Part shown: positions 22,216 through 32,959 of the stretch, piece by piece
Layout of the letters: each line of letters starts with the position of its first letter
How positions within the stretch are numbered: the stretch's first letter is position 1
Assembly (NCBI GenBank): GCA_963931925.1
Contig: OZ007571.1
Span: 60,638,125 to 60,702,124 of the forward strand
Length of the DNA: 64,000 nt
Direction of reading: 5' to 3'
Source of the DNA: Onchidella celtica
Taxonomy: Eukaryota; Mollusca; Gastropoda; Systellommatophora; Onchidiidae
Notes under the pieces: model-generated
The model's input: the letters and a program-made list of their open reading frames with translations, nothing else
Databases searched by the model: none
Told to the model about the DNA's origin: nothing
Position numbers and translations under genes: made by a program

Positions 22216-24098
22216 AAAACAAGAAACAAACAAACTAGGCCTAAACATGTGTCACCCATTAAAGTCAAATCAATACGTTGTCCTTGAGTCGGTAAAAATA
22301 CTCAACATTTGAACTACATTTTCACTATATCTTGTTCAGAAGAGCTAAAACTTTGAAGACAAATTTCTCACAAGTGGAGTCAACAGTTGTCAATAGAACG
22401 CTTGTCCAAGTTGTATTCAGAGAGTACAATAAGCTGGTGGAGGCGAGAAGATGAAAGTAAAAGAGAATGGAAGAGTGTGCTTAAATTTAGCTGAGCAATC
22501 CAAACACTGTACTTGTATGTGTCCCAGAATTAGGAAGTCGGGAAAACTTTGTTCTCATCCAGACTGTGTTAAATTGATAATTCGTGGTGTAAGTAAAATT
22601 AAACTTTCAAATTTGATTATTTAAAATGGACACCAAAAGATATTGCAAATCATTACAGTGGTAAAATTAATGTACTTATTATGAATAAAATGAAATACAA
22701 TGAAACAATAATTCATGTATATTAATTTAGTTCTAATGTTTGGTTTAATAGCTTTCTTTGTCTTGGTTAACGCAAAGCTGTGAAAAAGCATAAAGTGTTA
22801 AGATGCTAAGAAGAGATAGGTTGCATGTAAAAGCAACTTTTTTTCTTCTTTATCATACTAAATAAATAAACTAGATGAATGATTTTGAAACGCTATTGTT
22901 AGGGGACCGTAGTGTAATTGCAAAGCCGAATAGAGAAAATATTGAGTTCTGTTCACTGCCCATCTGTAGCTTATTATGTAAAATACTTGGACACAATAAA
23001 ACTCTCAAAGTTGAATGGACAGAAACAGGTGGCAGATCGCAGTAGGACCGAAGAACATGCAGTTTGTCTACAGCAGTGGTTCTCAACGTGGGCGATATCA
23101 TCCCCCGGGGAGCGACTTTGAATTCCAAGGGTGGGGGGGGGGGCTAAAATGAAGGAAAGGGCGTCAAGGGGGCGAAAATGGTGGTGGGGGTGGCGATTTT
23201 CTTTTTTTTTTTTTAAAGGAGGAGGGGAGTGAAGACATGGATAGAGGATTATTGGGGGGGGGGATGTTACAGCGCAGTCATTAACTTATTCAACAGCACG
23301 CGGGTTTGGGTTTTATGAACAGAAAAGGCCAGCTATTTCTGTTAGTGCATTTGATAAAAAATGCTTTCTGTTTAAAATGAATAAGCAAGTATATAATAGC
23401 CTATTGTCATTAACAATTCTTTGATAAACTTTACATCGTAATTTGTGTGTAGTCTGTCTTCTTGTGAAATATATCTGTTGGCTTTGGGTAAGGTTTTTTT
23501 TGGGGGGGAGGGGGGGGGGCGAGGACAAAAAATTTGGAGCTTATAAAGGAGGCAATCGCCTGAGAAAAACTGAGAACCACAAGGCAAGGCCACAAGAGGC
23601 AAAATTGAGGTTGGGGCGGAGGGGGGGGGGGGGGTTGTTGGCGCGGAATAGGCCATCGTTCCTGGCGAGTCAATACATTGTTTTTATTTGAATAACGATA
23701 ATAATAATAAGAAGAACGCATCTTGGTAGTTTTCTCCCAGGTCGGGAAAATGTACTGCAGAGCTCTGTGGGAGTAGGTCAGTAATATATTCTTTTTAATA
23801 AAGAAAGACAGCAACACACTCAGGCAGGGCATTGGGAAAGAGTGAGCGGTTTCCTAATCACCAACACAGTAATTCAATTCAATCCCCTGCATTTTTCTCA
23901 ACCACTCGTGCATTATTCTGGTTACTCGGTGATACTTTATTCACCAGCACTCACAAACACGAACACACTCACATTGCATTGGCTGTATTATTAAAATTTG
24001 TACTCAACGGTGTGGGTCAAGGTTTCTCCAGTGAAATGGTGTTGAAAACGTTATCGCCTCATGCTATCCGATCATACTTTTTTTTTTTAATGCTTCAG
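22216..24098. other. No gene seen; poly-G and poly-T rich
   Basis: Aligns with about 10000-11517 of A. It contains several poly-G tracts (about 23131, 23255, 23502 and 23622). No coding or RNA gene is supported. The repeat R copy of A at 10605 is absent from the equivalent position (near 22915). Confidence 0.45.
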
Positions 24099-24182
24099 AC
24101 CCACGGAAAGAGTCAGTTTTGTGAGTGCAGTGACTCTGTAAAAGCTAAACTTATTTCAGTGACAGATGAATTACCGTCGAAG
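24099..24182 (+). CDS. Candidate 28-codon exon
   Basis: Poly-T tract ending CTTCAG, then 84 open bases (phase 0 at both ends), then donor GTATGG. The peptide includes GKSQFCECSD and KAKLISVTDELPSK. Relative to A (11518) it has a 9-bp in-frame deletion and partly synonymous changes, which mildly favours coding. No partner exons or domain are recognised. Confidence 0.28.
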
Positions 24183-24412
24183 GTATGGTGTGTTTTTCAA
24201 GGAGTTCTACTACACTCGCCTTACAAAACTCTTGCCAGGATTAAGGAGGACCTATAAAGGAGTGAAGACTTTACAGCTTTAGTTGCAGTCAAGACTGTTG
24301 TTTTTGTCTGCACAGCATGACATGGTGAGCTTATAGGGGTTGATGGCAGGTAGGGCTGTTTATTTGATAATAAGATTTAGTGCATTTTTTTTTGTTAATG
24401 AAAACTTGGCCT

Positions 24413-24472
24413 TCTCCCTCTCTCTCTCTCTCTCCCTCTCTCTCTCTTCCCCCCCCCCCTCTCTCTCTTTGT
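24413..24472. repeat. CT-rich microsatellite with poly-C core
   Basis: Imperfect CT repeats interrupted by about ten C. Same locus as 11861 in A and 55092 in B. Confidence 0.85.
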
Positions 24473-25554
24473 GGAAAGGGGGATGGGTTGATTTAGGGTT
24501 AAGCTTAATGAACATGAAACCTTTTTCTGTCGTACTTATACTGGAACTGACCAAATAAAGAGCTCCTTTGAGAACGTTTATTTTACGTTGCATTTTGAAA
24601 GGCTTTAATAATTATGTATGTTGTAACTTGTGCAGATCATCTGCAAGACCAAACCAAAAAAAATGTTAGCTTTAAGAAAACCCTACTGGATTTTCAACAC
24701 CGTTGACATACCACATACCACTCATCTGCGAAGGTCAAATTTAATTTACGTAACACAATAAATCATCATACACTGAAAGGTATAAAAGAAAAAAGAATTG
24801 TCTCGCTAATTTTAAACTCTATTAAAAACATGTCAATAGGAAGAGTGTCAATTTGTATTTCACTATTTTGATAAAAATACAGATCAAATAAGATGGTAAA
24901 ACGAAATCAAAAACCATGCATACTGTAAAATTATTGAGGTCATCTATATCTAATACATGTGCCATTGTCTGCTTTTCATCAGTGTGACCAATTTGACAGT
25001 AACCTGAAGTAGAGAAAAGATCTAAATGTATTAGATTTTGAGACAAGGAAGGTGAGCGTTACTGACGAAAATGGTTAAATGGTTAGGCCTAAATTAAAAT
25101 ATTTTCTGGCACCGTCTGATTTTTCCGTCACTACTTGGCTCTTCTTTATGTTTTAGATTAGGCTGACGAATAGAGAACAGATCTCCAGCGTTTTACACTT
25201 CCTTTTGTGATGGCCAATTGGCAAAGGATGATGTTGGCTCAATTTAATCTCTGGTAAAGTTCACTATATTTATGGCTTATTATATAATTGATATATTATG
25301 TAACGTGTATAACTGATGAAGGGAAGGAATCCGAGAAAATAGCAATATTTGAAGGGAAGAGCCGTTAACTCCCTTCTATTAACCAAAAAGAAAATGTACC
25401 CGTTCTCTTCTAATTGTGTTACTTTCTGAAGCCTACTAAAATGTGTGTACCACAAAAAAGATGAATAAAAAATAGGGGCACAACAAGCACAGATGGAGCT
25501 CCTTCAGAAAACTAACAAATCTAACACTGTTGACGTTGTCTCCTTGCAGCTGGT
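24473..25554. other. No gene seen
   Basis: AT-rich. It aligns with the right end of A up to about 25367 and, beyond that, only with B (from 56115). No supportable feature. Confidence 0.5.
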
Positions 25555-25735
25555 AACCCTATGGAAATCCGACACTTAGGAATAATGTCAAGTTGGCACA
25601 TTGGAATGACATCATTCCTATGTAGATCCCCTGGTTGTGACATTGCGGTGGCATCAGTCTGATGTAGGGAATCCATTCCTATGGTAACCCTACCAACCTT
25701 ACAGAAATCCTATATATCTCTATGATTAACATAGG
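25555..25735. repeat. Short dispersed repeat R
   Basis: Starts CTGGTAACCCTATGGAAATC, with ATGACATCATTCCTATG, GATGTAGGGAATCC and CCTATGGTAACCCTACC in order, matching the element at 38184. The right terminus has decayed. Confidence 0.6.
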
Positions 25736-26051
25736 GATGCTGTCTAAGCTTTGCTTGATTTTCAGTAGGATCTAGGTCTAGATTTCCTGATGAGTTCCTG
25801 ATGTCTTTGAACTCTTACAATTCTTATTTCTTTTTGTTTGTGATTAAAAGAGTAAACTGTAGGGTCAGTGATTGGTAACAGGGATAAAGACAGATTAGAA
25901 TTTGATTTAGGGTTAGCTTTAGGGATTGACTGGGTGGTCTGAACGTCCAGAACTCTTCCCATCCTAATTCTTGTGGTGCTGTGATGGCAGTGTAGTTGTT
26001 TCAAAAGAATGCACAGTACATTAAAAGCACAGATTATCATGATGTAAATGT

Positions 26052-27010
26052 AAGTGATCAAAGTATTTTGAATCATTTTGATGTTCTAGTTTGTAATGTG
26101 GTCAAGTAACCTTAACTCTTTATTTTTTTAAAAGATCCATTAAATAGTATAATTTGATGTCATCTTTGCCAAACATTTTCAAGTGTAGTTTTTAGAATAT
26201 TTTACAACGTATCCTTTGTGCGGTGTTTACTAAATTAGTTAGCACCATTTGCAACCAGAACAAAGTGTAATCCTGTCTGCCTATCACTTGTGGGTGTACC
26301 TTAAGAAAAGGGAATAGCCTAAGTGTCACCTCTTTGAATCTTCGTGCACAAGTTCTATGAAACTTGCATACATGAATTCTCACATGTAGATAGCATGCAT
26401 CTTATTTAATGCACAGTTTTAATTTCTGATTGATTAAGAAAATAACATTCTGTTACAAGGCTTTGAAAAGATGAACACATGGAGCCCACCCGGCCATATG
26501 ACGCCAGGTTTCACTAATGTTCACAAATGATAAAATGTGATAAATGCAGTGGATCACCTTTCCTTCTTGTAAGTGATCAAAGTATTTTGAATCATTTTGT
26601 GTTCTAGTTTCAACAGGGGTCAAGTAACATTAACTCTTTATTTTTTTCAAAGTTTACTATTAGAATAATTTTGATGCCAACTGGACAATACATTTTCAAG
26701 TGTAGTTCTTAGAATGTTTTACAACATATTCTTTATCCAGCTGTACCAGAAAAAAGTGTATCGGTCGTAGTTTGGTTGGTGTTTACTAAAATAATTAACA
26801 TTATTTGGCCAAACTGGAACAAAGCAAAGTCCCATCTGGCGGTCGCTTGTGACTGCATTGTAAGAAAACGGAATGAATCTTCACATGTAAGTTTTAAGAA
26901 GCTTACACATAAAAATTCACAAATACATAGATAGCTTGTATTTTATGTAATGCCCACTTTTAATTTCTGGTTGATTGAAGGAATAAAATTCTGTTTCAAG
27001 GCAACCCATA
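26052..27010. repeat. Two tandem copies of a ~0.5-kb unit
   Basis: Both copies begin GTAAGTGATCAAAGTATTTT (26052 and about 26570) and share ACATTTTCAAGTGTAGTT and TTTTAATTTCTG. They are diverged from one another. The same two-copy arrangement is in B (56762-57680), so the tandem duplication predates the C/B split. No coding frame. Confidence 0.75.
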
Positions 27011-27802
27011 CAGCCAAGTGAGGCCTGGATTCTAGATGGAAACACCGGCTGTGGCAGTGCATGTCGCTTTTTCATAGTACGCCTGAAAAAAGTTGGAATT
27101 TTTTTAAGGCACTGGCTAGACAAAGGATATCCTCATTCATTGAGTCAGCACATATCAGTTACTGTATGCATGAACTTGGTGTAAATCCGCCAGTTTTGCA
27201 TCATGGCATCTGCTTAGTAGTGCTTATGGTCACCTAGGTGTAAAACTCAAATTTAATTGATATGCATGAACAAAATTTATAGTAATTATACCTACCCCTT
27301 AATATGCATCAATTGCCACTTACCGCTGTAACAAAAATTGTCATTACACATGCACAGAACTTGTGTCAGCCAATTCCAGCGACTTGACACTGTGAGAAAC
27401 TCAGTCACACATACGCAGTAATGATGTAAACAAAGTAGAGGCTGCTGAGTGTGAGGTGAATAATGCAGACACTTTGGCATTCGTTGTAGCGTGTTCTTGC
27501 TGTTTATCATCTCATGGTTTGAAATGGAGAAAACAAAGAAAGTAACTAATATTTTATCCCACAATATTATCATTTTGTGAAGTGGAAACTTTTTTGTTTG
27601 ATGAGGAAAATTTCTTTTTTCCTCTCTTCCGTACTTCTTCAAAACATTAAGCCCACGCTGGAGACAACATCAGCGATGGATTTTGAAGTTTCATTTTCAT
27701 TAGTAACAGAATGTTGCAATTTTGCTAATTAGAATTATAACCCTGAATCAAATAAGGATGGGAGAGTTGACAAGGAGCGGGAAAAATTAAATGCTTAAGC
27801 TT
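27011..27802. other. No gene seen
   Basis: Collinear with 57681-58473. Short open frames are not conserved in a coding manner. Confidence 0.5.
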
Positions 27803-28467
27803 ACTCTTATCTTTTCTTAATTTTGGGTAGATTCTATCAAATTCCGGACTAAATACTTTGAGTCAATTGCACAAATTCTGTTGAAAAGGCATATTTATAT
27901 TTTCTTTGTAGATCTGTAAGGCGGCAATATAAGATTTGTTCTTTCAGGATTGATCGGGCTTAATAGCAGATGCCACTTTCGTATGCTCGTTAAGCACTAC
28001 CTAGCCGATTTAGACATTTGGACAAAGTGTAAAGTTACGAACCCCTTTGTATGTGTATGTATGTAGGCTTATGGAAAGCTCTGGCAGGTCGAATAGTGTT
28101 TAGCACCAATGCGTTGTTTCTATCCACCATGTAATCGGCTTCTCTTATCTTTTTACAAATTTTTGGTAGATCTCTATCAAATTTCGGACTAAATACGTTG
28201 AGCCAATTGTACAAATTTTTTTGAAAGGGCATATTTTCTTCATAGATCTGCAAGGCGGCAATAGAATTTGTTCTTTCAGGATTGATGGTGATAGCGATCA
28301 GGCTTAATAGCAGATGCCACTTTCGTATGCTCGTTAATCACTACCTAGCAGATTTAGTCATTTGGGCAAAGTGTAAAGTTAGAAAACCCCTTTGTATGTG
28401 TATGTAGGCTTATGGAAAGCACTGACATGCCGAATAGTGTTTTGCACCAATGCGATGGGTCTATCAA

Positions 28468-28795
28468 GGGACAAGGTGGTCTAGAGGCAAGGTGCTCGCC
28501 TCTCATGCCAAGGGTCCCGGGTTCTAAACCCGGGCAGTGCAGGCATGTTGGAAATTGGATTTTTCTCATATTTTCAAGTCCCTGGTCCTATTGGGGGGTA
28601 GGATCGAGTACCTAGTCTTCTCGGATAAGGACGAAAAAATTCGGAGGGCCCGTGTGCACGTTGCGCACGTTAAAGATACCTTGGCAGTTGGAAATCGTAA
28701 AGAGCAGGCCGAAAGGCCGCTGCCCGGGCAAAATTGAAAATTGAAATTAATAGATTAAAATTCATCCATATCATCCCCCCCCCCCCCCCGCCAGA
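28468..28795 (+). mobile_element. tRNA-derived SINE (family 1)
   Basis: Begins GGGACAAGGTGGTCTAGAGG, has B-box-like GGTTCTAAACC, CACGTTAAAGATACCTTGGC and a poly-C tail ending CCGCCAGAA. It is very similar to the copy nested in the LTR at 15053. It lies in a tandem unit, where GTCTATC before it and TATCCACC at 29091 suggest a short TATC target duplication for the composite insertion. Confidence 0.88.
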
Positions 28796-29090
28796 ATTTA
28801 TTATTCATTATTAAATATATATTGTTATTAATAAATATTCAAATATTATTTGAGTTGTGTGAACTGATGTGAGTTGTGAACTGCGCCTAACAGGCTGCGT
28901 TACAATTTGCTCTGAGATAGAGAGATAGAGTGAGCGAGACAGGGAGAGAGAAAGAAGCAGTGCAGTGTGTTGAGCGCTTTGCAGGCAGCTCCATTCTGCT
29001 CTGTGGTTGACATGTTGTTTCTGTAAAGCGCATAGAGCATTTTAAATGGATATGCGCTATATAAATGCTATACATTATTACTATTATTAT
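28796..29090 (+). mobile_element. Second SINE-type insertion with (ATT)n tail
   Basis: Ends with GTAAAGCGCATAGAGCATTT, then ATGCGCTATATAAATGCTAT and ATT repeats. This 3' motif is typical of SINE tails in marine invertebrates and fish (established pattern). The 5' part is AT-rich and I see no clear pol III promoter. Confidence 0.55.
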
Positions 29091-29325
29091 TATCCACCAT
29101 GTAATCGGCTTCACTCATCTTCTTTTAATTTTTGGTAGATCTCTATCAAATTTCGGACTAAATACGTTGATTCAATTAGGCTATACAAATTCTGCTGAGA
29201 GGGCATATTTTCTTCGCAGATCTGCAAGGCGGCAATAGGATTTGTTCTTTCAGGATTGATAGTGATAGGGATCAGGCTTAATAGCAGATGCCACTTTTGT
29301 ATGCACGTTAAGCGCTACCTTTTGT

Positions 29326-30160
29326 GTTCAAAGGTCCAGAATTTGTGCATTATAATATATATAAATTTATTCATTTTTTGATGAATGCCAATTTCATTTT
29401 GGAGACTCGTCATTTTTTATTGTTCTCCGTCCAACTGACAAATTGCTTTTATTTCTCCATAGTGAATATTGTGATTTGGCTGTTGGATTATTTGAGTTTG
29501 TGATCACAATAAAAAATTCTGTTCTCCAAAATTTTTTTTTTTTTTTCATTGTTTGTTTTCGGTAAATTTTTGAAAATGTATAATTCGGAAAAAGTCCAAG
29601 CTAACATGTAAAACTTGTTCATGCATTTCATTTTTTGCTGTTTCTTGTCTCAACAGTTATCTTATTTCCATTTTCAAATCTCGATTAGTTAATGTTGTTA
29701 AATGTGCTTAGCCCTTCTCCTTCGGAATGGATAATCTTTTTTGTATCGATTTGGTTCCCTTAATACTGAATAATGGTGTCATTCCCAAGTCATGTTGATA
29801 TTTATATTTACAAACAGGAAACAAAAAATTACGAAAAAAAAGAGGTGTGATGAGAAAAATGTAACTGCAGAGAAAGAAAATGGGGATGTGGAGGGATTTT
29901 TCAAAAATAAATATTGATTTCGTTATCATATTTAAAGAAGTTATTGGAAGTCGATTAATTAAGTAGTATCGATTCCCACTTCCGGTTTGTAATAAAAACC
30001 AAGACAGTGACAAGGGCAAAGGTAGATAATCATGTTCTTGAGTTTTTAATATTTTGAAACTGCAAAATTTTGAAATCTGTTTATCAAGAGGTGCATATCT
30101 TTAAGGAATAACGATAAACCCAAGTGTTTGAATGAAAACAAAAAGTTTTGAGTAAGGTTG
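29326..30160. other. No gene seen
   Basis: AT-rich, collinear with 59613-60452 at about 4-5% divergence. Contains poly-T near 29532-29547. No supported frame. Confidence 0.5.
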
Positions 30161-30597
30161 ATAAAGGAATAAATTTAATATATGAGTTTATGCATAATGA
30201 GGTCAAACCCATAATGAAAGACAATGTATGGATTCTGTGTCATATAAGAAAACCCAAAATTTATTTATAGTACAGAACAGCCACTTTGGGGAAACTCGGG
30301 TGGTTACTGGCTCCTGCTTCCATGTAGCGTCGAGGTCGGCGGTCGACCAAGGTACTCGCACGGCTAGTCATGCCCAACTAGCCTGTAAAGCTTAGGGTCT
30401 GGCGAGTTTCCTCCCTTGAGGCGCTTCTGAGGGACTGAGAGTTGGGGTGGAGTTTGGTCGGGGGTAGGCCGGACAAAACATACGGATTAGAACCTACTTC
30501 CTTAGATCTTAAGGGGCAACTGGTACTTTAGTATTAGACTTAGGATCGTCCATGTCATGGGAAAAGTGCTCTCGCAACCACATATTCAAACGGCACA
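30161..30597. other. Invariant 437-bp island with nested inverted repeats
   Basis: Identical by eye over 437 bp to 60453-60889, while flanks on both sides differ at about one base in 20. It is more GC-rich than its surroundings from 30270. GGAAACTCG (30290-30298) pairs perfectly with CGAGTTTCC (30403-30411). Inside lie two hairpins: GGTCG/CGACC (30334-30348, 5-base loop) and GGCTAGT/ACTAGCC (30362-30383, 8-base loop). This gives a closed multibranch fold of about 120 nt. No long reading frame and no family I recognise. It may be a structured RNA, a gene-conversion tract or a conserved regulatory block. Confidence 0.6.
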
Positions 30598-31010
30598 TGT
30601 AGTGTAGCTATGTAGGGTAATGTGTGCTGGAGTCCCCGTGCCACTTTTTTTTTCTTTCTTAAAATTTCCCGAGTAGTAATCACTTCACAAATAAGTGAGC
30701 AGTTCTATTTTTAATACATGTGCTTTTGGCTGTGCTTTGTTTACTTCTTTTTGGCTTTGTTTTGGGGGAGGGATTTCTCTCTTACTTTATTAATGACAGT
30801 GGTAGACAAGTCTTGGAAGACAACACAAGATATTTTAACACTCCCTCAAAGAATCTTAAAGAAGGTATAATGCACTTTTCTTGTTTTTGTCGAGTTAAGA
30901 CTGTTGATGGGGAGCAGGTTGATTGTGTCTTTTCAATTTAATGAGGCTATATCAGAGATGATGTTTGAACCGCCCTTCAACAACCATTATAATTAGACTG
31001 ATTCTAAATA
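30598..31010. other. No gene seen
   Basis: A frame at 30720-30941 looks protein-like locally (SGRQVLEDNTRYFN) but is broken by indels and substitutions in B (about 61060-61240). It is not called. Confidence 0.4.
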
Positions 31011-31810
31011 CAGCAGTCTCCGTCTAAGAACTCGCCGCCTTAGAACCCGCTGTTGCCGCGAAACCGAATTTTTTCACTGTAATTTACATGCGTAAGAACC
31101 CACCCTGAAACGAAAAATCCGCCTAAGAACCCGGCATTTGACCGAGAGATGAGCACACTTTTACGTAAAATGTCCATTATATTAAACACAAAATTCTCTT
31201 TCAAGTAGACAGGATAAAACAAAGTCACACAGGACAGTGAAAGAGAACGGGTGGAGGAAACGTAGAGGGAGGCGAACCATATAAAGGATGGAGCCTAGTT
31301 ACATCTTTCGTGTGCAAGCAGGCCACTCCTAGACTAAATTAGCACACTCACCACCTAACATCTATTGTTGTCTGACTCGAGGGGCAGAATTTTATACGTA
31401 ATTGACCATGTGCTTGGTTTGCATGGCACATGTACTTGGGGCTGATTGTGATTATTACACAGGGTGTCAATGGCCCTCATGTTGTCTAAAATCGGCATCT
31501 GTGATTCACAACTTGATTGTTCAGTTTGAATCATTCCATTCGCTACACATCACTGTCAGAAAAGAGCAATCTGCTAGCCATAAGTCATAACTTTGACCAT
31601 TCGCAAAAAAAAAAAAATTAAAGAAAAAAAAAGTCCAACGCATAGTTTTCATTATGAGGTCAAGACCCAGGTCCGAGCAATCAAGGAAGATAAGCCATGG
31701 ACTCGGGTGGTCATGGGTGGCATCCTTTGGCATCCGCCTAAGTGCCCGGTCTGCCTAAGAACCCGCTTTTTCTGTCTCCCGTTGACCGGGTTCTTAGACG
31801 GAGACTACTG
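31011..31810. mobile_element. Pogo/Tigger-like MITE M2, long variant
   Basis: Starts CAGCAGTCTCCGTCTAAGAA, ends TTCTTAGACGGAGACTACTG, with TA on each side. It is 800 bp against 559 in A, with an extra internal segment (about 31480-31725). It carries the same iterated CCGCCTAAGAACCCG-like units near both ends. No transposase. Confidence 0.8.
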
Positions 31811-32401
31811 TACTATAAATGCCGGCGGGGGCCAACAGCATTAGCCTAAGGCCCCTGAAAAACCAAAGGACCTCATCCTACTATAAATGCCGGGAGACGT
31901 AAGATAGATTGGACCCACTCCTGAACAGAATCTAAACTTTGGAAATCTCATACCTTGCATCCCCTTTCTCACAGGCAATCATATTAGTCTTGTCCCCGTA
32001 ATATCCCTAATGAGTGATACCTATTGGAATGCCTCCTTAATTTGCTCCAATCTGAGAAAGATTTCCGTTTGAGACGGGGATGGACTTTAAAAGAAAATTC
32101 TAACCCTAGTCGCAAAAATCCAATACTCGAATGCTACGAAAATAATACACATCTACGCCAACATTGCGACTGACAGTGGATTTTTCCTGGGAATGTAGAA
32201 TAGCTGGGCATGCAATGTATTTCAATCTGTTCAAATTTTAGTTTGAACTTGCCTTCAGAGAGATTTCAGTAACATATCCTCTTTTTCTCTTTTCTTTCTT
32301 TTTGCTTTCTTGCCGCTTCTTTCTTCAAACTTCACGATTTTGAGCATCGTTTTGAGTGGGTTGATGTTCCAGTCTAACAATATGATTATCTCATTTACAG
32401 A
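31811..32401. other. No gene seen
   Basis: Contains two copies of ACTATAAATGCCG (near 31812 and 31880). Pyrimidine-rich sequence and TCATTTACAG (ending 32400) form the acceptor of the next feature. Confidence 0.45.
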
Positions 32402-32554
32402 TTTGTAGAACATGCAGTTCTTTCTGACTCTCTGCTTATCGAATCCACTGACATGCGGAATACCGTATTGGATCCACCCAGACCTGTGGAAGATGGCGGA
32501 CGAAGAGACGGGGCCACATTATCTACAAGTGCCGACTCCGCCTTCCTGCTGTAG
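32402..32554 (+). CDS. Candidate C-terminal exon, unknown protein
   Basis: Acceptor TTTACAG at 32394-32400 precedes one base and 50 open codons to TAG 32552-32554. The peptide runs FVEHAVLSDSLLIESTDM, then RNTVLDPPRPVEDGGRRDG, and ends SAFLL. Copy B (62697-62849) keeps the acceptor, frame, length and stop. The changes I see between them alter amino acids (for example DMRN to DSWN). Related fragments occur in the tandem array at 27803-29325. It could be the cytoplasmic tail of a membrane or secreted protein. No family recognised. Confidence 0.42.
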   Translation, partial: FVEHAVLSDSLLIESTDMRNTVLDPPRPVEDGGRRDGATLSTSADSAFLL

Positions 32555-32959
32555 GCTACATGTGGCCGCTTAATGCCCCAGATGAAATGCGGTTGAGGTG
32601 AACAGAGAAAGGGGAGATGTCCATATCATTAGGGTGTGGGCTAAAGTGAATTCAGCCCCCCATTTTTCTATGCATCCATATTCTGCTATTCCCAGAGCAA
32701 AACCAAATCCCTCCGTAACAGTTTATTTTGCAAACTGCGGGAGCTCACAAATTGCCACAGGGACTCGACTTTAGGAGTGGCCATGCACGGGGGGAGGGGG
32801 AGGGAGGGTCGCCGAGGGATGAGTTAGTCTTCTATAAACATGTGTTTTTTTTGGTTTTTTTTTATGGTATTTTTTACAATTATTTACCATTCCCTGCCTA
32901 GAATTCTGGCTAAAGGGACATGGCTTTTCTTTTTATGGACCGTGTGAAAATAACAGGTG

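Larger units (their letters stand above)
19251..25367. repeat. Copy C, diverged paralogue of A and B
   Basis: Aligns in order with about 4440-12799 of A. It lacks M2 at the position equivalent to 9140, lacks M1 at 7207, and has M1 instead at 22021 in the opposite orientation. Its left end is cut by the retrotransposon junction, so the THAP domain half is missing. Differences are spread throughout, unlike the A-B pair. Confidence 0.85.
27803..29325 (+). repeat. Tandem array of ~0.33-kb exon-like units
   Basis: Three units start near 27803, 28142 and 29111 with TTTTGGTAGATCTCTATC-like sequence. The first two contain TTGTTCTTTCAGGATTGATC-like and TGCCACTTTCGTATGCTCG motifs and end with a segment TTATGGAAAGCACTGACATG. 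That last segment, read MESTDMPNSVL, aligns with LIESTDMRNTVL of the candidate exon at 32402. It is preceded in each unit by a TATGTAG acceptor-like end. The array is interrupted by SINE insertions at 28468-29090. B has two units. Confidence 0.75.

Noticed and set aside
26052-29325. CRISPR-like or satellite array
   Set aside because: Repeat units are 0.3-0.5 kb, few and diverged, in a eukaryotic context; they are ordinary tandem duplications.
30720-30941. Protein-like frame with SGRQVLEDN
   Set aside because: The paralogue in B near 61060-61240 is broken by indels and substitutions, so there is no coding constraint.
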